Below, piece after piece: positions 6,701 through 13,569 of a stretch of 34,384 nt of DNA (position 1 is the stretch's first letter; each line of letters starts with the position of its first letter). This DNA is from a virus: positions 1 through 34,384 of IMG/VR virus record IMGVR_UViG_3300033148_001237. The stretch is one strand, 5' to 3'. A program made the position numbers and the translations under genes. The notes below the pieces were generated by a model, which was not told the origin of the DNA, made no database searches, and worked only from the letters and a program-made list of their open reading frames with translations.

Positions 6701-6979
6701 ATGAAGAAAGAAATGGATATTAGCTGTATAAAAGAAGCTAAAAAGAATATATCAGATTTAAAAGTATTTGGTAATGGAGATTTATTTAAACTTATAAGTA
6801 AAGCAAGTTCACCTAATCAAGGTTGGATGAAATCAACAAAAGCAATGCAAATAGATAATGTAGGTTGTATTATTCAAGTAACAACACAACAAGGTGATAA
6901 TGTCGCAGAAGCTTTAACTTTTGTTCCAGGAGTTAAAATTACAGGTGATAAAGAAACTAGAAAGATAGAGGCAATATAA
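6701..6979 (+). CDS. hypothetical protein of the portal operon, 92 aa
   Basis: The 92-residue soluble protein contains K-S-T-K-A-M-Q-I-D-N-V-G-C-I-I-Q-V-T-T-Q near its middle and F-V-P-G-V-K-I near its end. Small conserved proteins of this kind often sit upstream of podoviral portal genes, but I cannot name a family with certainty. It begins one base after the preceding stop and is followed two bases later by a zinc-motif ORF, so it is in the same operon. Confidence 0.65.
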   Translation: MKKEMDISCIKEAKKNISDLKVFGNGDLFKLISKASSPNQGWMKSTKAMQIDNVGCIIQVTTQQGDNVAEALTFVPGVKITGDKETRKIEAI

Positions 6980-6980
6980 T

Positions 6981-7139
6981 ATGTATAGATCAGAGAATTA
7001 CGCAAGAATCCAATGCAGTGAATGCAAGAAGATTATAGACCAGATTATGCCAGGTCAGGTATTTACTGAACTAAAGAAATGTGAGTGCCAGGTTAAGAAG
7101 CCAACACCAAAGAAGCGAGTGGTTAAAAAAGATGTATGA
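6981..7139 (+). CDS. Com-like zinc-ribbon protein, 52 aa
   Basis: The 52-residue product has C-S-E-C (residues 12-15) and C-E-C (about residues 34-36) separated by a short loop, then a very basic tail (K-K-P-T-P-K-K-R-V-V-K-K). The layout resembles the small zinc-binding Com proteins of Mu-like phages, which bind mRNA, and other phage zinc ribbons. The stop overlaps the portal ATG at 7132, which suggests coupled translation. It might bind the portal mRNA or DNA; this is inference. Confidence 0.55.
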   Translation: MYRSENYARIQCSECKKIIDQIMPGQVFTELKKCECQVKKPTPKKRVVKKDV

Positions 7140-8640
7140 AAGAATAATAAAGAGGCTCAAAGCAGCGAAAGCAAATAAGCAGCTATGGAATGACCACATA
7201 AGAGAGTGCTATGAGTATGCAATGCCTCAGAGAAATACAATAGACAAATATATGCCGGGTCAAAAGAAAAGAAATAGAGTATTTGACTCAACTGCAGAAT
7301 CAGCATTAGAGGACTATGCTAACAGAATGGTTGCACAATTAGTACCATCTAGCACAAATTGGATGGAACTAGAAGCAGGATCACTAATCCCTGAAGAGGA
7401 AAAAGAAGATGTTAATAAGCAACTAGAAGAGATGAATGATATAGTATTTGCTCATCTTAACAGTTCTAACTTTTCAAGTCAAATAAACGAAGCCTTTTTA
7501 GATTTAGGTATCTCAACAGGAGCTATCATTGTAGAAGAGGGAAGTGGAATACAGTCAGGATTAAACTTTAGAGCAATATCATTGTCTGAACTAATCTTAG
7601 AGAGGTCATCATTAGGTATTGTAGAAACAGTATTTAGAGAGTTTCAAATACCCGTTAAAGATATCAAGGCAACATATCCTAACGCTACACTTACAGAAGA
7701 TTTAGAGCATACAATACAGGAGAACCCTACTAAGGATATCACATTAGTAGAAGGTATTGTAAAAGAAGAAGATGGCTCTTTTGTAATGGTTGTACTAAAC
7801 ACTAAAGGTAAATCAATCCTTTATGAAGAAGAGCTTGATTATAATCCTTATGTAGTATTTAGAGAATCATCTATACCTGGCGAGGTGTATGGTAGAGGTA
7901 GAGTAATGAGATGCCTTAATGACATTAAAACTCTTAATAGAATGGTGGAAGATTATCTTAAAGGACTTAATTGGTCAGCTAATCCGGTTATATTAGCACA
8001 AGATGACGGTATTATTAATCCTGCAACTACAAGAGTAGGACCAGGTGATATTGTTACAGTAGGCTCTAATGATAGAGCAAATCCTACATTACAAGGATTA
8101 CAACTATACGGACAACCTCAACTATTAGACTTCGCTATTACTAAATATCAAGATAGCATTAAACAAATTATGATGAGTAAACCTTTTGGTAATATCCAAG
8201 ATACTCCTGTAAGAACAGCAACAGAGATGAGTATAAGAAATGCTGACTTAGCACAAACAACACTAGCAGCATCATCAAGAATACAAACAGAGTTACTTGA
8301 AAGACTTATAGCTGCTTGTGTTAATATTCTAAAGAAACAAGGAAAACTCCCCGACATCAAAGTTAACGGAAGAGAAGTAGCACTTAGATTTGTTAATCCT
8401 GCATCAAGAGCACAGAATGAGTCAGAGTTAGCAGCTTATGGTAGATTTGGAGAGATGATGATGACACTCGATCCAGGAATAGTAGCACAAAGCATTAAAC
8501 TCGAAGCAATACCTGCTAACATTGTAGATGCACTAGGCTTACCTCAGAGTATTAAAAGAGATGAATTAGAAATAGAAGCGATGCAAAAAGCACAAATGCA
8601 ACAGGCACAGATGGCTCAACAGCCACAAGGAGCAGTATAA
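7132..8640 (+). CDS. portal (head-tail connector) protein, T7 gp8-like
   Basis: The 502-residue product has the T7 gp8/podoviral connector pattern: N-terminal helices with N-D-H-I-R-E-C-Y-E-Y-A-M-P, then D-S-T-A-E-S-A-L-E-D-Y-A-N-R-M, L-V-P-S-S-T-N-W-M-E-L, and a central G-E-V-Y-G-R-G-R-V-M-R-C-L-N-D-I-K-T-L-N-R-M. The C terminus is Met/Gln/Ala-rich. Twelve copies would form the vertex ring through which DNA is packaged and ejected. I chose ATG 7132 because an upstream GTG (7081) lies within the zinc-protein gene and adds 17 residues of unlikely composition. The next ATG overlaps its stop. Confidence 0.92.
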   Translation: MYERIIKRLKAAKANKQLWNDHIRECYEYAMPQRNTIDKYMPGQKKRNRVFDSTAESALEDYANRMVAQLVPSSTNWMELEAGSLIPEEEKEDVNKQLEEMNDIVFAHLNSSNFSSQINEAFLDLGISTGAIIVEEGSGIQSGLNFRAISLSELILERSSLGIVETVFREFQIPVKDIKATYPNATLTEDLEHTIQENPTKDITLVEGIVKEEDGSFVMVVLNTKGKSILYEEELDYNPYVVFRESSIPGEVYGRGRVMRCLNDIKTLNRMVEDYLKGLNWSANPVILAQDDGIINPATTRVGPGDIVTVGSNDRANPTLQGLQLYGQPQLLDFAITKYQDSIKQIMMSKPFGNIQDTPVRTATEMSIRNADLAQTTLAASSRIQTELLERLIAACVNILKKQGKLPDIKVNGREVALRFVNPASRAQNESELAAYGRFGEMMMTLDPGIVAQSIKLEAIPANIVDALGLPQSIKRDELEIEAMQKAQMQQAQMAQQPQGAV

Positions 8641-8819
8641 TGACTTATTATGTACATTACAAAAGTGGTATGACAAAGAAGTATTTAGAGGTAATAAATG
8701 TTATATATGAAGAAGATCTCATTATAGTTTACGGAGAAAAAGTAGGTATTGTTGCCATGATTAATGTATCGGAAATGATAAGCATCGAAGCTGAACAAGG
8801 AGGAGAGAAGGATGGATAA
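8640..8819 (+). CDS. small hypothetical protein, 59 aa
   Basis: The ORF starts in TAATG overlap with the portal stop and ends eight bases inside the next gene. The product is predicted mainly beta-stranded (Y-Y-V-H-Y-K-S-G..., D-L-I-I-V-Y-G-E-K-V-G-I-V-A-M-I), like a small barrel. Unrecognised family. Its overlaps with both neighbours make it very likely a gene of the head operon. Confidence 0.6.
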   Translation: MTYYVHYKSGMTKKYLEVINVIYEEDLIIVYGEKVGIVAMINVSEMISIEAEQGGEKDG

Positions 8820-9024
8820 TAACAAATCGGTAGTGATAGAGAAGTTGTTTAAGGCAACTTTCTCTACGCCTAATGGCAAGAAGTGTTTGGCTCATATGAA
8901 GAAAGTCTTTGTAGACAGAGCTATAGCAAAACTAGGAATGGAGCCCTTAGAAATAGGAATAAGACAAGGTGAATGTAATGTTATAAGAAAAATCGAACAG
9001 GAGATAAACAGTGGTAGAAGTTAA
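8812..9024 (+). CDS. Bbp19-like phage protein, 70 aa
   Basis: The 70-residue product contains F-S-T-P-N-G-K-K-C-L-A-H-M-K-K-V-F-V-D and E-I-G-I-R-Q-G-E-C-N-V-I-R-K-I-E. These elements (F-x-T/S-P-x-G...L, then R-x-G...V-x-R-x-I) match the small Bbp19-type proteins found beside the portal in Bordetella phage BPP-1-like and other podoviruses. The function is unknown. A GGAGGAGAGAAGG site precedes the ATG at 8812. The HNH gene begins inside its last codons. Confidence 0.65.
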   Translation: MDNNKSVVIEKLFKATFSTPNGKKCLAHMKKVFVDRAIAKLGMEPLEIGIRQGECNVIRKIEQEINSGRS

Positions 9025-9508
9025 TAGATTAAAAGAGATTTTGTCTTATAATAAAGATTCAGGTGTATTTACATGGTTAAAAAAACCTAGTGCAAAATCA
9101 AGCAGGGTTAAAATAGGAGAGGTAGCAGGGTATGTGCAGGACTATGTCAAAATAAAAATTGACGGAAAGCAGTATAAAGCCCACAGACTAGCTTGGTTAT
9201 ATATGACAGGGTATTTTCCTAAGGAACAAATAGATCATATTAATCATATAAAAACAGATAACCGGTTTGTAAACCTAAGAGAGGTGAACAATCAAGAAAA
9301 TCATAAAAACAGAACAGTGAATAAAAATAATACTTCTGGCGTTGTTGGAGTAGGTTGGCATAAAGCTTCTAAAAAATGGTTAGCCAAAATAGGTATAGAA
9401 GGCACAGAAGTACAACTAGGCACATTTGTACTTTTTAGCGATGCAGTTAATGCAAGGAAAAATGCTGAGGTTCTATACGGATTTCACAAGAATCATGGAA
9501 AAGGATAA
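9011..9508 (+). CDS. HNH homing endonuclease with AP2-like DNA-binding domain
   Basis: The 165-residue free-standing nuclease has an HNH_3 core, A-H-R-L-A-W-L-Y-M-T-G followed by I-D-H-I-N-H-I-K-T-D-N-R-F-V-N-L-R (about residues 56-95), holding the catalytic His and the Asn of the fold. The C-terminal N-N-T-S-G-V-V-G-V-G-W-H-K-A-S-K-K-W-L-A-K-I is the typical AP2-like domain. The start is GTG 9011 with AGGAGA at seven bases, inside the end of the Bbp19-like gene. It interrupts an otherwise continuous head operon and is most simply a mobile gene. Confidence 0.9.
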   Translation: MVEVNRLKEILSYNKDSGVFTWLKKPSAKSSRVKIGEVAGYVQDYVKIKIDGKQYKAHRLAWLYMTGYFPKEQIDHINHIKTDNRFVNLREVNNQENHKNRTVNKNNTSGVVGVGWHKASKKWLAKIGIEGTEVQLGTFVLFSDAVNARKNAEVLYGFHKNHGKG

Positions 9509-9511
9509 AAT

Positions 9512-10954
9512 ATGAGCGTAGACAGAGAACTCGCAACCATACTAAATAGTGGTGAGATAACCACTAGCTATTTAGGTGGAACAGCATCTGCAAATAAAGT
9601 GCAGACTGCAGCTGATGTAGAAATAAAAGCAGCTGCTGCGGTAGCAACAGAAACAGAATTAACAGGGATAGTAAGTATAGATGATATAGTATCTATAAAT
9701 GTAGATATTAAAAAGATTGATGTGGAAGCATTTGATTATTTTATACAAGGTATTAAATACAGTTATACAGGACAGTCAGCAGTAAGTCCTACTATTGGAG
9801 CAGGAGATAGTTCTACATGGGTAGGTATTGATTCTACAAATGTTCTTATTTACAGTGAAGATAAATTTACAGATGAAGAAACAAAAACTATAATTCCTTT
9901 AGCGAGACTTCAAGCAGTACAAGGACAGAGTGGGTCAGGTAGTGATTTACAAGAACCTTTACACTTAACATTTGCCATTGGTCAAGAAGGTTATAATGAG
10001 AGGCAATGGATTGAACGAGCAATAGGTGTTTTATATGCTAGTGGTGGTACATATTCAGAAAGCTCTACTCCTTTACAAGTAGATCAAGATGATGGAGTGT
10101 TTTATAGTGCTCAAAGAAGAAGAATGACTATTGCTGCTGATACTAATATAGAAGCTTCAAGTGTTTATAATGTTAGTGGCTCCCCTTCAGTTCAGACAAG
10201 AACAACATTAGTTATTCCTAAATACTATGATGACGGAACAGATATAGCAGCGTTACCTACTAATAAGTATGTATCACACACATTATTAAGAAGTCCTAAA
10301 GAAGAAGATTTATACTTTCTTATTTATGGTAGTACAGTACATGACTCACAAGCACAAGCAGAAGAGGCTAGAGCAGAATATAATATTTTCCAAAGTCAAG
10401 CGGCATCAGGACTATATACAGTTGCTAGATTTGTTGTAAAAGGTGATAGTACAAATATAGAAGCTATACAAGATGAAAGACCGAGTCATATTTTAGAGGA
10501 TGCATCGACAGGAGCAGGAACAAGACCTGCTGCATACGCTTGTGAGTATTTATCTTCATCAGCAGAAACAACAATAACAACAAGTGGTGTTTTTGTAAAA
10601 GCAGCAGGAACAACAACAGAGGTTACTACATCAGCAGACTTTACAGTAGTTGGTAATAATAAATTTCTATACACAGGTGCAAAAGCAAGAAGATTTAAAG
10701 TAGAAGTAGTATGTAGTATGACTTCAATAGGAAACAATCAAACAGTAAGAGGTAGATTTGCTATAAATGGCACAACAGTAGAGCCAAGTGAACAAGAAGT
10801 AGTAGGAGTAGGAACAAGAGTAGGAAGCATGAGTCTTACTTGTATACCTGAGTTAGATGAGAATGATTATATAGAGTTTTGGATAGCTAATGTAGGAGCG
10901 ACAAGCAACTTTACAGTAGATTACATGAACTTTAATTTAGTATCAGTAGATTAA
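9512..10954 (+). CDS. virion surface/head fibre-like protein, 480 aa
   Basis: The protein is rich in Thr, Ser, Ala and Gly with many short strands. The C-terminal 110 residues (F-L-Y-T-G-A-K-A-R-R-F-K-V... to ...Y-M-N-F-N-L-V-S-V-D) look like a C1q/TNF-type jelly roll, a trimer-forming tip common on phage structural proteins. The N-terminal part has an Ala-rich helix and then beta-rich segments. It lies between the portal and scaffold genes, where several T7-like phages encode head-associated proteins. A head fibre or decoration trimer is likely; a second receptor-binding protein is possible. AAAAGGAT precedes the ATG. Confidence 0.7.
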   Translation: MSVDRELATILNSGEITTSYLGGTASANKVQTAADVEIKAAAAVATETELTGIVSIDDIVSINVDIKKIDVEAFDYFIQGIKYSYTGQSAVSPTIGAGDSSTWVGIDSTNVLIYSEDKFTDEETKTIIPLARLQAVQGQSGSGSDLQEPLHLTFAIGQEGYNERQWIERAIGVLYASGGTYSESSTPLQVDQDDGVFYSAQRRRMTIAADTNIEASSVYNVSGSPSVQTRTTLVIPKYYDDGTDIAALPTNKYVSHTLLRSPKEEDLYFLIYGSTVHDSQAQAEEARAEYNIFQSQAASGLYTVARFVVKGDSTNIEAIQDERPSHILEDASTGAGTRPAAYACEYLSSSAETTITTSGVFVKAAGTTTEVTTSADFTVVGNNKFLYTGAKARRFKVEVVCSMTSIGNNQTVRGRFAINGTTVEPSEQEVVGVGTRVGSMSLTCIPELDENDYIEFWIANVGATSNFTVDYMNFNLVSVD

Positions 10955-10959
10955 TTCTT

Positions 10960-10981
10960 AGTGCTACCTTCGGGTAGTATT
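10960..10981 (+). terminator. UUCG-capped hairpin before scaffold gene
   Basis: CTACC (10964-10968), the loop TTCG and GGTAG (10973-10977) form a perfect stem closed by C-G around a UUCG tetraloop, extended by further A-U and G-U pairs on both sides. No U tract follows. It therefore may act as an mRNA-stabilising or processing hairpin, or as a weak terminator that sets the ratio of upstream and downstream head genes. Confidence 0.6.
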
Positions 10982-11018
10982 AAAGAGTTTATAACTCAAA
11001 TTAAAACAAGGACAATTC

Positions 11019-11710
11019 ATGGCAGAAAAAGAAACAACAGCAGCTACTGAACCCTCTACAACACAGCAGCTACTGAACCCTCTACAACTGTAGAAGCAAC
11101 AGTAGAAAGCACTACAGAAGAAGCAACAGAGACATCATACGCAGATGGTACATTTAAAAGTGTATCAGACTTAGAAAAAGGTTACACAGAACTTAGATCA
11201 TCATACTCTAAGAAGTTAGGTAAATTTGATGGAACACCTGAAGATGGATATAAATACACAGATGACTTTGCAAAGAATGATTTTATAGACGAATGGGGAG
11301 TTGAAAACCAATTAAGTCAAACAGGACTCGAAAGTTTAGTTACGGGTTATGAAAATTATCAAAACGAACAACAACAAGCTTATCAAACAGAACAAGTTAA
11401 ACTATTAGGTGATACAGCACAAGAGAGAATGACAAATGTTAATGACTTCTTAAATGCTAATCTAGGTGATGCTCATGGAGTAGATGTACAATCAGCTAAA
11501 GGTATAGAAGGAATTGAGAAATTAATAGCTATGACTAAACAGACAACTCCTGTTACACAAGAGTCAAGACCAACAATAGATAAGGAACAAGTTAAGGCCA
11601 TGAGATTTGCAGTTGACAAGAACTCAGGTGAGAGAAGAATGAGTATAGACCCTGCTTATAGAGCTAAAGTAGAAGCACTTGAAGCAGAAATGTACAACCA
11701 AACACACTAA
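11019..11710 (+). CDS. scaffolding protein, reading frame broken by a 26-bp tandem duplication
   Basis: From ATG 11019 the frame hits TAG at 11091-11093 because 26 bp are duplicated at 11037-11088. With one copy removed the frame runs to 11710 and encodes 221 residues. These comprise a Thr/Glu/Ala-rich N terminus, F-K-S-V-S-D-L-E-K-G-Y-T-E-L, a long acidic, Gln-rich helical middle and a charged C terminus ending E-A-L-E-A-E-M-Y-N-Q-T-H. Acidic helical composition and position just before the major capsid gene fit a T7 gp9-like scaffold. As given, only the C-terminal part from ATG 11429 has a normal start. The protein is needed for head assembly, so an assembly error is the likeliest explanation. 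Confidence 0.75.
11037..11088. repeat. perfect 26-bp tandem duplication in scaffold gene
   Basis: Bases 11037-11062 and 11063-11088 are identical and adjacent. Because 26 is not a multiple of three, the duplication shifts the frame of the scaffold gene; deleting one copy restores a full ORF. Confidence 0.95.
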
Positions 11711-11714
11711 AATA

Positions 11715-11738
11715 AGATAGAGGATTAATCCTCTATCT
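11715..11738. terminator. bidirectional terminator, 12-bp perfect palindrome
   Basis: A perfect 24-base palindrome (arms AGATAGAGGATT and its complement) lies between the convergent scaffold gene and the minus-strand gene. The minus-strand stop codon (11733-11735) lies within it. Read on the minus strand the stem is followed by TATTTTAG, a short U-rich tract; on the plus strand by CTTTAAAT. It would terminate both transcripts. Confidence 0.75.
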
Positions 11739-12002
11739 CTTTAAATATCCCAATATCATTTCTCCGGTATAATCCTTTTCTTTCTTTAATTGATATGCCT
11801 TTCGTATAGCACCTTTTAGAGTCCTATTGCTTAAATCTATTGTAATTCTATGATATTTACCTTTAAATGTTTTATTATATAACAAGTTTAATTCTTGCAT
11901 AGATGGAATGAAAAATGCAATTAATTCAAAAGGATAAATAGTTTTTTCACTTTCTTTTACATATTTAATCATATCAAATAGTTTAGTTCTATCTCTTTTC
12001 AT
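11733..12002 (-). CDS. lone minus-strand protein, 89 aa, possible regulator
   Basis: This is the only convincing minus-strand gene. The product is basic, with F-E-L-I-A-F-F-I-P-S-M-Q-E-L-N-L-L-Y-N in the middle. Its C-terminal part, Y-H-R-I-T-I-D-L-S-N-R-T-L-K-G-A-I-R-K-A-Y, could be one strand followed by two helices, as in ribbon-helix-helix proteins, though I cannot name a family. A very strong GGGGAGG ribosome site lies eight bases before the ATG (12002). It is transcribed divergently from the capsid gene across a region with two identical-type operators, so a DNA-binding autoregulator is a reasonable guess. Confidence 0.65.
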   Translation of the reverse strand: MKRDRTKLFDMIKYVKESEKTIYPFELIAFFIPSMQELNLLYNKTFKGKYHRITIDLSNRTLKGAIRKAYQLKKEKDYTGEMILGYLKR

Positions 12003-12011
12003 TAGGTTTGC

Positions 12012-12032
12012 CTCCCCTATCCTCTTAGGGAG
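12012..12032 (-). promoter_or_regulatory. hairpin covering the minus-strand gene's ribosome site
   Basis: Read on the minus strand, CTCCCTA pairs with TAGGGGAG (one bulged G) around a six-base loop. The 3' arm contains most of the GGGGAGG ribosome site of the minus-strand gene. Folding would hide that site, so translation could be held low unless the hairpin is opened. Confidence 0.5.
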
Positions 12033-12080
12033 AATAATAACATAATAAAAAGATTTAGTATAGACCTTATTTTATAGATA

Positions 12081-12108
12081 ATAGTAATAAAATATAGACA
12101 TTTACTAT
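12081..12108. promoter_or_regulatory. operator-like inverted repeat, copy 1
   Basis: ATAGTAA (12081-12087) and TTACTAT (12102-12108) are perfect inverted arms separated by 14 bases. The same arms with the same spacing occur again 75 bp downstream. An extra ATTACTA half-site follows at 12114. The spacing suits a dimeric DNA-binding protein. Confidence 0.6.
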
Positions 12109-12155
12109 AAAATATTACTAAAGAATTTTAAAAATTGTTGCTGTATTTATAGAGA

Positions 12156-12183
12156 ATAGTAATATATTATGGTGTTTTACTAT
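12156..12183. promoter_or_regulatory. operator-like inverted repeat, copy 2
   Basis: ATAGTAA (12156-12162), 14 bases, TTACTAT (12177-12183). It is identical in arms and spacing to copy 1, while the central bases differ, so the arms look selected. It ends 17 bases before the -35 box of the capsid promoter, where a bound protein could activate or repress. Confidence 0.6.
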
Positions 12184-12199
12184 AAAATATAGCCAAAAG

Positions 12200-12228
12200 T
12201 TGAAAATATCTGCTTTTTATGATATAAT
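12200..12228 (+). promoter_or_regulatory. sigma70 promoter for the capsid gene
   Basis: TTGAAA (12200-12205), a 17-base spacer and TATAAT (12223-12228) form a near-consensus promoter. The expected start near 12235 gives a leader of about 180 bases before the capsid ATG at 12417. Confidence 0.8.
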
Positions 12229-12273
12229 ATTCTTATGTAAACTAATTACAGCTTAGAGATAACTCATTCAGAG

Positions 12274-12404
12274 CCTCAAAGATAGTAAAAGTTTAAAGCT
12301 AGATGCTTTGATCTTTTCTCTTTGAGGAAAGACAACCAAAACTTCTACAACATAAAATAAAAACAAAGACCTTAACGGGCATTGCTATATTTATATAGTA
12401 GAAG
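12274..12404 (+). promoter_or_regulatory. structured 5' leader of the capsid mRNA
   Basis: Two RNA elements are visible. First, CCTCAAAGA (12274-12282) pairs perfectly with TCTTTGAGG (12319-12327). Nested inside are AAAAG/CTTTT (12287-12291 with 12313-12317) and AAAGC/GCTTT (12295-12299 with 12305-12309) around a five-base loop. Second, CTTCTAC (12342-12348) pairs with GTAGAAG (12398-12404), enclosing a small CTATAT/ATATAG hairpin and ending two bases before the AAAGGG-type ribosome site (12406-12410). The leader may stabilise the abundant capsid mRNA or control its translation. No known riboswitch class is recognised. Confidence 0.6.
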
Positions 12405-12416
12405 AAAGGGTACAAG

Positions 12417-13229
12417 ATGAGTCAGAATTTATCAGGCGTTGCTCAAGAACAATTTGACAGCGAAGTAAAACAAGCATATCAAGGTATGCAAACTCTTAGA
12501 GGTTGTGTTAAATCACGACTAGGTGTAGTTGGTGACAAGTACGATTTTAGATTAATGGGCAAGGGTCAAGCGACTCAAAGAACAGGTGCATCAGCTGATG
12601 TAGTTCCAATGGGTGTTGAACACGCTTTAAAAGTGGCAACACTATTAGATTATGAAGCTCCTGAATATACAGATATTTATAATGCTGCTACAGTAAATTT
12701 TGATGAAGTAACTGAATTAGCTTATACTATTGCTGGTGCAATGGGTAGAAGAGATGACCAATCAATTATAGATGCAATGTCAGCAGATGGAACATCAGTT
12801 GATAAGTCAAGTGGTTCTTTAACTACTCCATTGTTAGTATTAACAGATGCAGCAGAGAGACTTAATAAAGTTGAAGCTCCAATGGAAGATAGATATTTTG
12901 TGTGTGATGAGACATTTATAGACCTCATGCTTAACAATACTACTATTTCATCTGCTGATTATAACTCGGTTAGACTATTAATGAGTGGTGAAGTTGATAC
13001 TTTTATGGGCTTCAAGTTTAAAATTGTCGGTTCTGCTCGTGCAGAAGGTGGTTTAGGTACTGATATTCAATACGCATTTCATAAAGCTGCAATCGGTCAT
13101 GCTGTTGGTATTGACATGAAAACTAAAGTGGATTATATTGCACATAAAGCTTCATGGTTATCAATGGGTATGTGGAAAGCTGGTTCAATAGTAATTGATC
13201 CAGAAGGTATTATTAAGATGATTCCTTAA
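12417..13229 (+). CDS. major capsid protein
   Basis: The 270-residue protein is placed right after the scaffold and has its own strong promoter. It starts with M-S-Q-N-L-S-G-V-A-Q-E-Q-F-D-S-E-V-K-Q-A-Y and contains Y-D-F-R-L-M-G-K-G-Q-A, V-A-T-L-L-D-Y-E-A-P-E-Y-T-D, E-L-A-Y-T-I-A-G-A-M-G-R-R-D-D-Q and a C-terminal G-F-K-F-K-I-V-G-S-A-R...Y-A-F-H-K-A-A-I-G-H-A-V-G-I. This pattern is typical of compact HK97-fold coats of podoviruses. Identification rests mainly on gene order, size and this coat-like C terminus. Ribosome site AAAGGG lies six bases before the ATG. Confidence 0.85.
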   Translation: MSQNLSGVAQEQFDSEVKQAYQGMQTLRGCVKSRLGVVGDKYDFRLMGKGQATQRTGASADVVPMGVEHALKVATLLDYEAPEYTDIYNAATVNFDEVTELAYTIAGAMGRRDDQSIIDAMSADGTSVDKSSGSLTTPLLVLTDAAERLNKVEAPMEDRYFVCDETFIDLMLNNTTISSADYNSVRLLMSGEVDTFMGFKFKIVGSARAEGGLGTDIQYAFHKAAIGHAVGIDMKTKVDYIAHKASWLSMGMWKAGSIVIDPEGIIKMIP

Positions 13230-13267
13230 TAGGGATCATTAAATAAATAAATAAAAAGGAGTAAACC

Positions 13268-13519
13268 ATGGCAGGTTTTACAAGAGATACATTTTCAGGA
13301 AGCGTAGGAGCTGGTTCAGCTGGTCCTAGCTTATATGTTTACAGTTCAGCAGCAGATAACAAAGCAACAGTGATTGCTGATGATTATTTTGTTGGGTTAA
13401 TTGGAATAGTAGAAGTAGGTGATTTCATTCTAGCAACAGCTAGTGATGCTTCGGTATTATTAGTAGTTACTAAGTCTGATGCAGCTGAAGTAGATACAGG
13501 TTATGTTGCAGTAGCATAA
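13268..13519 (+). CDS. small head protein (decoration/structural), 83 aa
   Basis: The 83-residue acidic protein is rich in Ala, Gly, Ser and Val, with an N-terminal G-F-T-R-D-T-F-S-G-S-V-G-A-G-S-A-G-P and alternating hydrophobic strands. There is no Cys or Trp. It lies immediately after the major capsid gene behind AAAAAGGAG, the place of head decoration or stabilising proteins in many phages. No specific family is recognised. Confidence 0.65.
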   Translation: MAGFTRDTFSGSVGAGSAGPSLYVYSSAADNKATVIADDYFVGLIGIVEVGDFILATASDASVLLVVTKSDAAEVDTGYVAVA

Positions 13520-13558
13520 GTATTTAGAGTCCTCTTCGGAGGATTCACTAATACTTAT
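13516..13558 (+). terminator. long UUCG-capped hairpin after the small head gene
   Basis: AGTCCTC (13528-13534), loop TTCG, GAGGATT (13539-13545) form a seven-pair stem with one G-U pair. Outside it ATAAGTAT (13516-13523) pairs with ATACTTAT (13551-13558). No long U tract follows. It lies between the highly expressed head genes and the tail genes, so it could limit read-through or protect the upstream message from decay. Confidence 0.65.
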
Positions 13559-13569
13559 AAAGGATAACC

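Noticed and set aside
7081-7131. 17-residue N-terminal extension of the portal from GTG 7081
   Set aside because: The segment codes for the zinc-motif protein in another frame and the ATG at 7132 fits the start of family members.
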